Positions 1 through 11,875 of a stretch of 21,349 nt of DNA are shown here, piece after piece. This DNA comes from Jimgerdemannia flammicorona (taxonomy: Eukaryota > Mucoromycota > Endogonomycetes > Endogonales > Endogonaceae): NCBI GenBank assembly GCA_003990745.1, contig RBNI01001676.1, positions 1-21,349 of the forward strand, given 5' to 3'. Each line of letters begins with the position of its first letter. Position 1 is the stretch's first letter. Position numbers and translations under genes: made by a program. The notes below the pieces were generated by a model. The model was not told the DNA's origin. It worked only from the letters and a program-made list of their open reading frames with translations, and did no database searches.

Positions 1-1735
<1,735 letters not shown>

Positions 1736-1853
1736 CCTTCTTTAACTCTGCAGAGTCCTCAGGATATAGAGGTGGGTGAGTTTGAAGTATATCTGCCTGC
1801 AGGCTTACTAGTTTCTTTGCTTTCTCTTTACTTTGAACTATTTGGATCTGAGG

Positions 1854-1917
1854 TTTATTTACTCTAAATACTGGGGATATTTATATAAGTTTGCTAGCTA
1901 TAAGGTGGCTAAGTTAT
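1854..1917 (-). promoter_or_regulatory. LTR core of copy C: TATA box and AATAAA
   Basis: On the minus strand the order is ATAACTTAGCCA (1906-1917), TATATAAATA (1878-1887), and AATAAA (1854-1859) inside GTAAATAAACCTCAG. The same boxes occur in the same order in the LTR of copy B. This fits an LTR promoter (TATA) and a polyadenylation signal within R. Function is inferred from position and from the shared motifs. Confidence 0.55.
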
Positions 1918-1941
1918 GAGTCACTTTTTGCAAGTATCAAA

Positions 1942-2030
1942 TCTTTCAACATCTGCTAAATCTTTAATAATTGCTAAAATCTTAACATTTATAAAAATTT
2001 TAACATTTGCTAAAACTTTAACATTTGTTA
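1942..2030 (-). repeat. Degenerate 18-19 bp tandem repeat in LTR (copy C)
   Basis: Five imperfect units of about 18-19 bp with core TTTAACATTTGCTAAAA (on the + strand) follow one another. They lie upstream of the TATA box in the minus-strand orientation, in the U3 part of the LTR, where repeats often bind regulators. Copy B has a different 14-bp repeat in the matching region. Confidence 0.6.
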
Positions 2031-2629
2031 TTTATAAAGCTATATTATATTTGAGAATTAGATTCAGATACCATAATTAAATATCTATTCTTCTGATTTA
2101 TATTTCTAATTCAGATCAACCATTACAACTTTCTTCTGAATAGATAATTTATCTCTGAAGCATCTTATTCACTCAAACTCCCAAGCTTCCATAATTTGTA
2201 TCTTCTTGTACTATGCAATTTGTATCATTATTTCTCCTAATGATATATATCTCTTAATATATATAAATTCTCCTAGAGCTACTCTATGAAAATGGGCTAG
2301 AGCTAGCTCATTCTCTCTGAACAACTTGTTAACTTATTTGGCAATTGTGATCTGAGTATAAGAGAGCTGACACTATCTAATCCAGTCTTCTTTTCCCATC
2401 TCTGGCTATAAGTTTAATAGTTATTCTAACTTAAAGTATTCTTAAAACTCAGTCTGATTCTGGTAGATTTTGAAATATGAGATTTATAACAAGTATATCT
2501 GAACAATACTCTGGATACTATTAAAGGATTCTGCTATGATTGGTAGCTCAGTAGTATACTATAATTTTTCTATGGCTTGTTGTATAGCACTAGTGATCTT
2601 GAGAGCTATAATAGTGCTTTATTGATTAG

Positions 2630-2953
2630 CTATGATACTTCTTTGATTGGTTTTAGTGAATAGTAGTAGAGATAATTATGTCTGAGAGTTTTCATAGCCA
2701 AAAGGTAGTTTCTTTTATATCTTACACAAGGTAAAGTCCTTCCCACTTAGGCTCTAGTTTTTGTAATCATAAAGCTTCTACTATATTCCAATATATCAGG
2801 ACTTTGTCTCCTATCTTGATAATCTTCAGAGGCTTGTGAGTTTTCTCTATATTATTCTGTTATAGTATCTGTACCTTAGTTATATAATCCTCAGTCTTCT
2901 TTCTGATTTAGTGTAGTTTCTATATTTCTATATCTATATATTTCCATATAGTA

Positions 2954-2955
<2 letters not shown>
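2630..2955 (-). pseudogene. Gypsy integrase C-terminal domain remnant (copy C)
   Basis: Integrase joins retroelement cDNA to host DNA; its C-terminal part carries the GPY/F module. In one minus-strand frame I read IRKKTEDYITKVQIL, then KIIKIGDKVLIYW (about 2789-2827), then KLEPKWEGLYLV (PKWEGLYLV at 2725-2751), then a tail with SKKYH near 2640. This is the normal order of the gypsy GPY/F region: IGDKVL, about 20 residues, PKWxGPY, then an H/LKKYH end. The frame holds several stops, mostly TAA and TGA, so the gene is dead. The catalytic core should lie upstream (higher coordinates), but LINE L1a starts there and no core is found on the far side of L1a. No chromodomain was recognised. Confidence 0.72.

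Positions 2956-2996
<41 letters not shown>
2956..2996 (-). repeat. Poly(A) tail of L1a (41 T on + strand)
   Basis: A pure T run on the + strand follows GTATC of gypsy C and precedes the L1a 3' terminal box. It is the 3' tail of the minus-strand LINE, as made by target-primed reverse transcription. Confidence 0.85.
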
Positions 2997-2999
<3 letters not shown>

Positions 3000-3063
3000 G
3001 TCACTTGGACTGCCCTTTATTACCGAAGTCTATAGTACTAATAATACAATATCGCTCTTCCCT
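2997..3063 (-). other. 3' UTR and terminal box of L1a
   Basis: The 67-nt 3' UTR on the minus strand holds AATAAA (3016-3021), then GTCCAAGTGACTAT directly before the A tail. L1b ends with AATAAA then GTCCAAGAGACTAT. This conserved terminus is probably the polyadenylation signal together with a site the RT recognises for priming. The recognition role is inference. Confidence 0.65.
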
Positions 3064-6000
3064 TCAACCAATGCCCTGTGGGCCCAGGTCACCCCCTACA
3101 AACACCCCCTGCCCGAGCACCACCCGACCACCCACAACCCGAATCCTTCCACCACTCTTCTGAGAGATGCGTCCCACCAGCCCCTGGCATCGCCCTCCCC
3201 CCAGCCCCCAACCTTGCCACCACCCATTCAAAATGTCCAAAAGTAACCATTCCCAATGGGCCAGCTTGTCCCCAACCCCAACCTGCTGTCCTTCTTCAAA
3301 GACACGAGCCCAATGTCCAGCCAACCCAACCAAGATTGCTAAGGCCCACCCAAGGGTCAGCCACTTGTCCCCCACTCCCCCCACTAGCCGACGGTGGAGC
3401 TCTCCCCATCTCCCCCCTCCCTCTCCCTCCAGAACCCTCTGCCCCATCCGGCACCTAATACCTCTCCAGTACTCTTCCAATACCTCATACTCCCCAAGCC
3501 AATGTTCAGGCGTCTGTACCACTCCTCCCTCCTGACCAACATTGAAACATTCCTCGCACTCGAATGTGCCACTGTCCACCAAGTGCCCAGACCGATAGTT
3601 CAACATCACATTCCTCCACAGGACATGCCACCACACCAGCCAGAACTTGGGGGGCAGCCACTGCCTCACCCTTTTGCTCCAGAGCCAGATTCCATTCCAG
3701 TCCCACTCCTCGCCAATTTCAACTCTCTGCCACACTTCAGGCCACAGGTCTGCACCTAGGTCACGCAGATACTCCAGGCCCTCTCTAAGCTTAAAGTCCT
3801 CCACCAGGACACCACCGAGCAACAACCTGTCCCACCTCCACATCTGTGGTCCCCAATCCTCCTCTGCCTCCTCACCTCTCCACCGAAGTCCAATCTTCTT
3901 CACGCTATCCACCACCCCCTACCAGAAGCCCGTAAACCACACCCTCCTGCTCCCCTCCATGGCCACCATCACGAGCAGATCACCCGTGTCACCACGCGGG
4001 GAGTACCGAACCTCCCACAATCTCTGCATGAGTGGCACCCACTCCTGACCACGAAGCTCACTAGCTCTTCGCAGCCACCATGCTCTAAGGCATAGGAGCT
4101 GCTTAGGAAAGTCCACTAAGCCTAGCCCACCTCTTTCCAAGGGCAGCGTGAGCACCTCCCACCCGACCTGGCTCCGCCTCTCTCCCCAGATCTACGACCT
4201 CACCATCTTCAACAGCCCCTTGACCACCCACGGTGGAAAATCCAAATGACAACCAACATACCAAAGCTTGGGCATCCAGTACACGTTCAGTACCATCACC
4301 CTTCCAGCCAGGGACATATGCTGGCCTCCCCAGCACAGCAGAACATTTCCCCACTCTAACAATTTACAATCCCACCACACCCGGGGAAGAAGGGACCCGA
4401 ACACCGAGAAGTAGATCCCCAAATATCACACAAGTTCTCCAGCTGGTACCACTGTCCCAATGACCTCGCCACCAACAATTCCAGCACCGAGCACTAGAGT
4501 CTCACACTTGTGCCAGTTCAGCTTAGCCCCCGAGCCCCTCTCATACCATTCCACAGACCTCTGTAACTCCCCCACATCTGCCAGAGAGCCCAGCCCGACC
4601 ACCATGTCATCTGCAAAGGCCCCCACCTTCCAATTGACCCCTAGAATGTCCAAACCCCCAATCCGATGCCGAATTCAGTCCAGTAGAGGCTCCAGAGAAA
4701 GGGCATACAAAATGGGTGACAAGGGATCCTCTTGGGGCACCCCTCGTCCCAGGGGAAAGGTCACACCCCTATGGCCATTAACAACTAGCACTGCCTGACT
4801 GTCCTCCAAGAGGCTAATCAGCAATCCTCAGAACCCTGGTGGGATTCCAATCCATTTCAGCACCCCCTCCAGCCATACCCTCCGCACTCGGTCATAAGCC
4901 TTCTCCTGGTCCAGAAATACCAACCTGCCATCAACTCCCATTGCCCGGGCACCCTCAATCATGCCATGAACCCAAGCTGTCCCATCTCTAATCAACTGCC
5001 CACCAACAAACCCACGCTGCTCCACCCCAAGCACCTGCTGAGTGATTCCTTGCAGCCTCAACACTAAGATCTTGGTCACTAATTTGCGGTCCATGTTGAG
5101 AAGCATAATTGGCCGCCAGTTCTTCCAGTCCTCACGCCTCCCCTTATCCTTGTAGAGCAGGGAGACCAGCCCTAAGCACTGTCCCCCAATCCAGGCACCA
5201 GACTGAAGAACTTCACCACACATAGCAGTCATCTCTTCAAGCACCTCACTGACTCCAGCCATTTTCTGCCAAAAATCCCAGGGAAGCCCATCCTCGCCTG
5301 GGGCAGTCTCTTTACTCATCGAGGCCATAACTCTGCAAATCTCCTCACCACACACTGGGTCTCCTAATATCCTAAGTCCCTCCGCAGGGTTTGGAATCCA
5401 ATCCCCCAGCTGCCTCTCAATGTCCATAGCATCCATCCCTCCTTCTTCCTCACTCCACAAATTCCCCCACCTGTTCCGCAATAACCCCAGAATTGCCAGA
5501 GACCCCACCACCAGCTTGCCGTTCTCGTCCAGAACCCCCTCCCACCACTGCCTCACTCGTTGCGCTTGCAATAATCTCGATAAAAACCTCGAAGGTCTCT
5601 CCCCTTCCTCCAGTCCCTGCCACCACAAGCGGGCCACTATTCCCTGAAGCTTCACCTCCTCCTCCTTCCATAATACTCCTTTAAGCTCGTCGACCTCCTG
5701 TCGGATTCGCACAATATGCCAATCAGTCACCTCCCCATCCTCCAGCACCCCTGCCCATCTCCCCATAAGTGCTGCTAGACGCCGGGAGGCCCACAGCACC
5801 CTCTGCCTTCACTGAGTACACTTCCCTTTCCCTGCCTCCCTCCAATACCTCTGGGCAGTCACCTTCAGTCTTCGCCAACGGTCTCCAATTCCCAAGCCCT
5901 GTTCCGCCACCGACCAATATTCCCAACCACCTCCAACTCCCAGCCCTCCCACAATGCCCTATCCTCCAACAAAGAGGAATTTAGCCACCAATGTCCAGGC

Positions 6001-6558
6001 CTGTCCTCATTTCCCCCAAACCTCCCCCTACCAAGCAGCCCCCAGTGATCAGACCACGGACACCATATCACATCCAGCACCGACCAGACATCTGCACCCC
6101 AACACTCTGCCGTCAGAACCCAGTCAATCCTGGAACCCAGCCCTGCTGCCCAGTGGGTGTAAACCCACTGATCAGCCCAAAGGTGTCTTCCTGAGTCCAC
6201 TAAAGAACACAATCGCTCTATTTCCAGCCAGTCCCCCAGCCCACCACTTTCTCCCCGCACACTTCTACCACCATCAGTCCTATCCCTCTCCTTATCCCGT
6301 ACCATGTTGAAAATGTCCAATGTCCACAATGTCCCCCAACCCCCTCCAAACAAGAATACATACTTTCCCCCTCCATACCGCCACGCCCCCCCATTCCTTA
6401 GTCCAATCCTGTAAGTCCACCTCCTCCTCATATCGAACATCCTGTAGCAAGAAGAGGTCCGCATCCAGTCCCTTGAGCCAACCAAAAATGAACTTCCTCC
6501 TCGCAACCCCCCGTAACCCATTAATGTTCAATGAGAATATTCTGGTTGTACTGTTCAT
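3064..6558 (-). pseudogene. LINE ORF2: endonuclease, reverse transcriptase, zinc finger (L1a)
   Basis: ORF2 nicks the target and copies the RNA. The start at 6558 gives MNSTTRIFSLNINGLRG, a classic APE-endonuclease N-terminus, and L1b begins alike. LLQDV takes the place of the usual LQE. The endonuclease C-terminus survives as SRIDWVL and WSDHWG, but in another frame: the middle, including the GGD of GGDFN, is deleted near 6300-6340. The RT holds FLDQEKAYDRV (4885-4917), RGVPQEDPLSP (usual PQG is PQE, codon 4729-4731) and FADDMVVG (FADD at 4606-4617). The C-terminal finger has CEEC and PEHW, but its last Cys is Tyr (3487-3489). From 5799 down to 3064 one frame runs through with at least four in-frame stops; more frameshifts lie at about 5720-5930. 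It starts 31 nt after ORF1 ends. It is non-functional. Confidence 0.85.
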
Positions 6559-6589
6559 ATTGAAGAAGTGTTAAATTGACTCTCCCAAC

Positions 6590-8512
6590 CTAGTACTCCA
6601 TGCTCATCTCATCTCCAGCCAGATCCAAGCGCCTTTCTGCCTCCAAGTCCCCCTCCACAGTAGCCTGAGCATCCAGTGCCTCCAAGATCTCCTGGCATTC
6701 CACTCCATCCACTACCTCCATATCTGTCCGGTAATCCAGGCAGACCACATGCCACTTCTCCAGTCCCTTCCTCGAATTCCACAAGAATAGTGCCCTGTCG
6801 CTCGCAATCTTCCGAAGCTCCTCCTCCCGCTGATCATCTACCTGATATTCTACAGATTCCAAGAGGACAGCTAGGATCTCGTTCCTCATCTTCCTCGGCA
6901 CCTCCTCCCCTCGCAGAATCTCCTCTCAATGCCTCTCCTCCATCACTCGGAAGTTCTCACCCCCCAGCTCTTCCGCCGCCACCCCTTCTAGGGTCTTCCA
7001 CATCCACTTTTCCTCATCCACTGCCTCTGCCGCACCTTGAGCGATACAGCCCCCATCCACCCCTGGGTCCATCAGCGCGCTCCTCCTCACCGACTCATCC
7101 CACTCCTCATCCGGCACATCCATCAGCTCTCCCTCCCCCTCAACCCCACCCGGAACACTATACTGAGGGTGCACACCCCCACCCATTTCCGCATCTACTG
7201 CCAACACACCTTCCTCTTCCACCCTCCCTCCAATCTGAGCCCCACCTTGGGCCAATTCTCCCCCCTCGGTCCAAGCACTCTCCCGCAACCCCATAGCACC
7301 TTCTTCGGAGCTTCCACTGGTCCTTCCTCCACCCATCCTCGCCAGCAGCTCCTTCTGAATTTTCCTCCTCTGCATCTTCTCCCAAACCCCTTTCTCCATC
7401 CGGACCTTCTTTCCATCCACCTCCCCTACCACCGTCCTGGCCTCAAACTCCTTCCAGGCCAATCTCCTCCTTGCAACTGCCCCTTCCAGATCCTCCAGCA
7501 CCTCCAATAGGTCCTCCTCCTCCTCCTGGGTCCCCTTCACCCTCACGACCTTACACTCCACTTGCCCCCACCTTAGCATCGCTGGTCAGTCCCTCGATCT
7601 TCCCGTATTCTCCTTCCCAAACAGCCTCACCCTGATGTCGACATCACCAGTCCTCAGTGCAGTGCCCTCCCAGACCTTGAACCCAATGTCCACGATCTCA
7701 CCATACTCCTTGACTGCCTCAACAACTAATTCCCTAGTCCTCTCCTTTGACACCGTTGGGAGATCCAACACCGTCAACTGCACTACCTGGGGATCCCAGC
7801 ACATGCACCGGGCCATAGGAACCACCACCCCGCCAACCATCAACCCCTTCTCCATGGCTGCCAACAGGGCGTCTTCCTCCTCAAACCCCACCTCTACCCC
7901 CTCCTTTCCTCTCAAGAACTTTACTGAGGCTGCTCCCTTAGCCTCCTGCGCCACCAGCCCCAAAATCATCCTTGCCGTCACCACCAAGCCCCGGAAGCAC
8001 ATCGTGACTGCGAATTCCGATCTCGACTTCTTGAGTAATGGGACCGACACCATGCCTGTCACGCCATCTGCCAGGTCCCTGGGCCTCGTGCCCCCTCCCA
8101 GCCCTACATCGCCAACCCTCGTCACATCTGGATTTTTTGCCAGATCCCCAGTCACAGCCCCATCAGCAGTCACAGCTCCATCTCCAGCCCCTACTCCGGC
8201 TCCCACCCCACCTCCAGAGGCACCCCTGGGCACCCCGCCCTGTCCGCTAGCAGCAGTCATCGAAGCCTTCCCCAGGCCCAGCCAACCATCCAGCCCAGCA
8301 GCCATCTTCCCCCTTCGGACCGTGTCAGCAAAGGTCAGCCTCTCCCCTCCTCTCTGCCTCAGACTGCCCCTCCCTCCGCCGCCGGTGCTTCTGCTCATCC
8401 TCGAGGCCTCTGGCATCCCCAGACCATCCCCTCTCCTCCCCACCTACTGCCAGCCAAAGGCACCGTCACCCCCCTGGCCAGTACGCTCACTAGTTCGATC
8501 AGTGCTGTCCAT
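6590..8512 (-). pseudogene. LINE ORF1, RNA-binding Gag-like protein (L1a)
   Basis: ORF1 proteins of this clade bind the element RNA. One frame runs the whole length, with stops at 8444-8446 (TAG), 7586-7588 (TGA) and near 6923. The start at 8512 (ATGGACAGC) is chosen because the local sequence GCAACATG aligns with GTAACATG at the matching place in L1b. The N-terminus is Gly/Arg-rich, followed by a low-complexity Gly/Ala/Val stretch. Two RRM-like blocks come next: ASVKFLRGKEGVEVGFEEED, and LTVLDLPTVSKERTRELVVE followed by YGEIVDIGF. The C-terminal half is acidic and rich in Glu. No CCHC knuckle was seen. At 7586 the sequence reads GRSRD-stop-P where L1b has GRDWP, so a Trp codon became TGA. 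Confidence 0.75.
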
Positions 8513-8592
8513 GTTGCTAGTCATCCGGCACCAAAAACATTGTAAAAAGTATTGCCTTAGTCTTGTGTCACCCGAATGGTACAGGTGAAAGG
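8513..8592 (-). other. 5' leader of L1a
   Basis: About 80 nt precede the ORF1 start. The minus-strand beginning CCTTTCACCTGTACCATTC aligns with CCTTTTGCTTGAACCATTC at the 5' end of L1b, whose end is fixed by its target-site duplication. This places the L1a 5' end at about 8592, so L1a is not 5'-truncated. A promoter was not recognised; LINE promoters are usually internal. Confidence 0.6.
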
Positions 8593-8626
8593 TTGTGTTC
8601 AAATCTCTATTAGTAATTCATATCAC

Positions 8627-8682
8627 TTAATTCAAATTACTGAATTTGAATCACTGAATTTGAATCACCTGATTTAAATCTC
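8627..8682 (+). repeat. Four 14-bp tandem repeats near LTR start
   Basis: Two exact copies of TGAATTTGAATCAC (8641-8654, 8655-8668) are flanked by two diverged copies (8627-8640, 8669-8682). Upstream of the TATA box in U3, they could be enhancer units. The core AATTTGAAT is close to an inverted repeat. Confidence 0.75.
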
Positions 8683-9036
8683 ATAAACAAATGAAACTTA
8701 TTACATGATTTACTTATATATATAAATAGAGGAACATGAGAGAAAAATATTCATGAGCACATTTACAAATACAAATATAAATACATATATATATACTGTG
8801 ATAAACCAAAACATACCACCTGAATTATAACTTAGCCAGATGATGTGAATATATAGTATAGTAACCAGTAACCATTGCTGCAAAAAACTGTATAAATAGC
8901 CAGACTACTAGATAAGGTATACCTGTGCAAGACCTGTACACCTATATAAGACCTGTATATTTGTGCAAGACCTGCACACTTGCTATAGATAGTAATCTAT
9001 AGTTAGCAATATAGTAACCCATAGCAACCACTACTG

Positions 9037-9068
9037 TATAAAATACCCTAGAGACAAGAGTGAATAAA
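9037..9068 (+). promoter_or_regulatory. LTR core promoter and polyadenylation signal (copy B)
   Basis: TATAAAATA (9037-9045) is followed by AATAAA (9063-9068) inside GTGAATAAACCTCAG. The box ATAACTTAGCCA lies further upstream at 8827-8838. All three occur in the same order in the minus-strand LTR of copy C, so they are conserved between families. Other TATA-like strings occur at about 8720 and 8890, so the start of transcription is uncertain. Confidence 0.55.
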
Positions 9069-9548
9069 CCTCAGTCTGAAATTGAAGCAAAAGACAAGTC
9101 TGCCTACCACACTTCAAGAGGAACTCTATAGCTACTGCTAGGAGATTGTGAGCTTATTTTCCCACTTTGGTCCACTTTCCGATACAAAGCTGAAGATTTG
9201 CTGCCAAGTTCGAAGAAGAACTTCACCACCTTTTGATATTGGTTTGCTTGCCAGATAAGCCTGAAGAATTTGAGTTTGCTGACTAAGTTTAAGGAGAACT
9301 TCACTACTATTTGAGTAATCTGCTGCTTAAGGAATAAGCTGCCATTTTCAAGTTACCTGCATTTGCAGAAAGCCTAAGAGAAAGCTGCCTTACTCAAGCC
9401 AGTTTCTGATACAACTTTCCAGTGAATCCATTCATGCAAATGAAGCCAGTCTTTGATATAACTTTGCCAAGAGACCCTTTTCCAAAAAGCCACCAGTTGT
9501 TTGTATTCTCAGTTAAAGCTGCCAATTCAAGAAGAATCTACACTACTC

Positions 9549-9623
9549 AAGTTATTATTCCCAGAAGAACCTGATTTATGCCACTAAGTTATTATTCCCA
9601 AAAGAACCTGATTCATGCCATCT
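9549..9623 (+). repeat. 37-bp tandem duplication in LTR
   Basis: Two adjacent units begin AAGTTATTATTCCCA and end CTGATTTATGCCACT (9549-9585) or CTGATTCATGCCATCT (9586-9623). Apart from the last bases they differ by two transitions. A looser direct repeat, AAGGAGGACTG at 9780 and AAGGAGAACTG at 9858, each followed by a near-identical AAATTGCCAGA string, lies downstream in the same LTR. Confidence 0.75.
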
Positions 9624-10149
9624 GAGTTTCTGTGACATCTAAGTTATTTGTTCCTAGTGAGCCCAATATAGAAGAATATGCCACCAGTATAATTCTCAGT
9701 AAGCTGCCATTTCAGGGAAGCTGTACCTAAATCAAGTCATCTACAAGAAATCGTATACTTTTGGAGATCACCACTCAAGAAGGAGGACTGTTAAATTGCC
9801 AGACCATCACACACAGAGATTGTTATGCTACACAAGATTGTCATGCAGAAATCACATAAGGAGAACTGCCAAATTGCCAGATTATCCTGCATAAGGAAAC
9901 TGCTCATACTATATAGGAAATTCTACTAATTCCCAGTTGACCCAAGAAGGAAACCCATTCACAAATCGCTGCTACACCCAGAGAACCATCCCAATAAGGA
10001 AATCACTTGCAGATATCCAGTTTTGACTATTATACCACTAAATACCAAGAAAATTTTATTACTTTTAACAAAGTAACTAGAGGCTCAAGCCAAACTACAC
10101 CAACCCCCAATCTTGTAATTTGCCTCTATTGAGTCAGGCATATTACATT

Positions 10150-10167
10150 TGGGGGCTCAACTGAGAA
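10150..10167 (+). promoter_or_regulatory. Primer-binding site of gypsy copy B
   Basis: TGGGGGCTCAACTGAGAA starts two bases after the CA end of the LTR. The first nine bases, TGGGGGCTC, match the known tRNA-Pro primer-binding-site core of retroviruses. A tRNA primer is therefore likely, but its identity in this fungus needs the host tRNA set. Confidence 0.65.
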
Positions 10168-10181
10168 GATTTTAAATCAAC

Positions 10182-11875
10182 ATGACTTTTCAGCTCACAA
10201 GAACTCACAGTCAAACTAGATACATTTGATATAACACCAATCTCTGTCACTACAGGAGAACCAGTTATCATCAGCATTTGGATAGAAAGAGAAGTAATCA
10301 CCTCAAGACTTGCTAATTACCCAGCATCAGAAGGATCCCAACCAGAACCAGAAGCCAGTACAGCCTGAAATCCCCAACCAGATCAATCAGACAACATGGG
10401 TGGCCCTGTTGGAGATTTTGAAGAACTTGTACAAGAACTAGAAGATCTTATTACACAAGCCCAAGATCTTACAGCCAGATACCCCATACTAGTCTCATCA
10501 ATCTCACTAATAGAACCTTTACCACAACCCCTTGCAGAATTAGAAGTAGCTCCTACAAGAATACCTAGGCTCATTCCACTTCATCTAAGGTTCAGAACAC
10601 CATCCTCAGGATACCCAAGCACCCCCATCTCTAGTGACAGCTTAGAAAGTGAATTAGAATCAGAATCTGGACCAGAATCAGAATCAGAAGAAAGTGATGA
10701 CAAAATGGCCACCTCATTGCCAACCTTTGCAGAATACCCAGAGGAAAACCCAGAGAATTCCTTGATGGAATTGAAGGAATCGCAGCCCTGAGGAATCTCT
10801 TAGATAAAAGAAAAATCACCATCTATAAGGCTTAGCTCAGAGAGCCAGCTAGAGGAATTTTCCACTGAATAGCAAATAATCCAAATTCAGAACTGGTAAG
10901 ACAGATACAAGCAGCAATGTTGTATGAGCTAAAATATGTAGTCATGGTCTACTGGCTCATTGAAAAGTATGCAGGAAACAAAACCCACTACAAGGTTCAA
11001 GAATCTATTATGGGGATGAAGATGAATCTTGGAGAATCACCCAGAGCCTTCTTCATAAGAATCCAGAAGAGAATGCATGGTGCCAGGTTCAATGCCACCA
11101 ACTAGGACATTATAGACCCAATGATCTTCATGAATGGAATTCCCCCAAACATTGCCCAGCATGTCTGCACCCTAGGCATCAGAAGGTCTGAAGAGCAAGT
11201 AGATGCAGCCCAAGGATTCTTTGATGTCAGACAAGGAACTACCTGGAGTGATCATGATAAGAAAGAAGATAAAGAAGACATCCTGATCAAAGCCCTACAA
11301 GGACTCCTTCAAGGACAAGAAAGATCCAAAGAAAGAAGGCCAGCCAAAGAAGGAAAGAAGGACAGAAGTGAAATCTAAGACCTCAGCTCCAAGTTGGACC
11401 AACTGGTTGGACAGATTGAAAAACTCACCACATGCAAAAATCAGAGCTACCAAGATAACAGAGGATACTCACCACAGAGGAGCCAAGGTTATCCACCAAG
11501 AGATAACAGGAATTACCAGCAAGAAGAAAGAAGATACTCTGTCTGAGACAGAGCCCAAGTCCAATGCTTCCACTGTGGACAATTCAGACACTATGCCACT
11601 GAATGTGACAACAAAAGAAGTAACTGAAGGGACTCAGAATCATCAAACCAAAGGAATGACACTCAGTACAAAAATATTGAAGCTCATCCTATTGAAGATT
11701 TCAAGGAAGCAAGCAATAGTGAAGACTACAGTAACCTAGACTTGTATCCTACCAAGGTTACCACTCAGAAAACAGTCTACCCAGCAGAGAAAAGGAAGAG
11801 ACCTGTAGGAAGACCATCCAGGAATATTAGCAGAAGAATCATTCAAGAGGAAGATGAAGAACATGAAGAGGAATA
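10182..11875 (+). pseudogene. gag: Gypsy gag with CCHC zinc knuckle (copy B)
   Basis: Gag forms the particle and packages the RNA. A possible start is ATG at 10182 (MTFQLT), followed by a frame change into the frame of ELTVKLDTFDITPISVTTGE and then MGGPVGDFEELVQELEDLI (10396). Another shift near 10760 leads to a long frame with the capsid-like segment YELKYVVMVYWLIEKYAGNK (10920-10979) and ESPRAFFIRIQKRMHGARF. After a Lys/Glu-rich stretch comes the knuckle CFHCGQFRHYATEC (11565-11606), spacing C-x2-C-x4-H-x4-C, all four ligands kept. Stops inside the frame are TAG, TGA and TAA, as expected from CAG, CGA, CAA or TGG. The end is arbitrary: the frame runs on into protease. Confidence 0.78.

Larger units (their letters stand above)
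1736..2955 (-). mobile_element. Ty3/gypsy 3' fragment: integrase end plus LTR (copy C)
   Basis: Read on the minus strand, this piece starts with the C-terminal part of a gypsy integrase and runs into non-coding DNA that resembles the LTR of copy B. The order integrase then LTR means this is a 3' LTR. The LTR shares with copy B the box ATAACTTAGCCA and a TATA box followed by AATAAACCTCAG. A purine-rich stretch around 2385-2400 (minus-strand GGGAAAAGAAGAC) could be the polypurine tract, which would put the LTR start near 2385. The fragment is cut at 2955 by the tail of LINE L1a and fades into copy A near 1735. Confidence 0.68.
2956..8592 (-). mobile_element. Tx1/L1-like non-LTR retrotransposon L1a
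   Basis: A LINE of about 5.6 kb lies on the minus strand: short 5' leader, ORF1 (two RNA-binding-like blocks), ORF2 (APE endonuclease, RT, C-terminal zinc finger), short 3' UTR and a 41-nt A tail. Its 5' end (near 8592) and 3' end align by eye with those of L1b, so it looks full length apart from an internal deletion of about 150-180 nt in the endonuclease. GC content is much higher than in its neighbours. It lies in the integrase of gypsy C on its 3' side. No target-site duplication is visible, because the 5' side abuts the LTR of copy B instead. Confidence 0.85.
8594..10147 (+). repeat. 5' LTR of gypsy copy B (about 1.55 kb)
   Basis: The 3' end is well supported: the sequence ...TTACA ends at 10147, then TT, then a primer-binding site beginning TGGGGGCTC. 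The LTR carries 14-bp repeats, a TATA box and AATAAA, and a long stretch downstream of AATAAA (U5-like, about 1 kb) with degenerate direct repeats. The only candidate start is TGTGTTCA at 8594; the second LTR lies outside the window, so the true start cannot be confirmed. No credible gene lies in this 1.5-kb stretch. Confidence 0.55.

Noticed and set aside
3078..7510. Several other + strand open frames across L1a with Pro/Ser/His-rich products
   Set aside because: They are shadows of the minus-strand ORF2 and ORF1, with no recognisable motif and typical antisense composition.
7635..8588. 317-residue + strand open frame rich in Pro, Ser and Thr
   Set aside because: It lies antisense to ORF1 of L1a, whose GC-rich codons leave the other strand open. 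It has no domain, and the ORF1 frame matches L1b.
8851..8860. ATATAGTATA as target-site duplication of L1a
   Set aside because: It resembles the left flank ATATAGTATC, but lies about 260 bases from the L1a 5' end in AT-rich DNA, where such matches are common.
9104..9304. 66-residue minus-strand frame in the LTR of copy B
   Set aside because: There is no motif, it lies within non-coding LTR sequence, and its length is expected by chance.
9789..10147. Shorter LTR starting TGTTAAATTGCC after a purine tract
   Set aside because: The start looks LTR-like, but the TATA and AATAAA boxes shared with copy C lie upstream at 9037-9068, so they would be left outside the LTR. Not excluded; a second LTR would decide.
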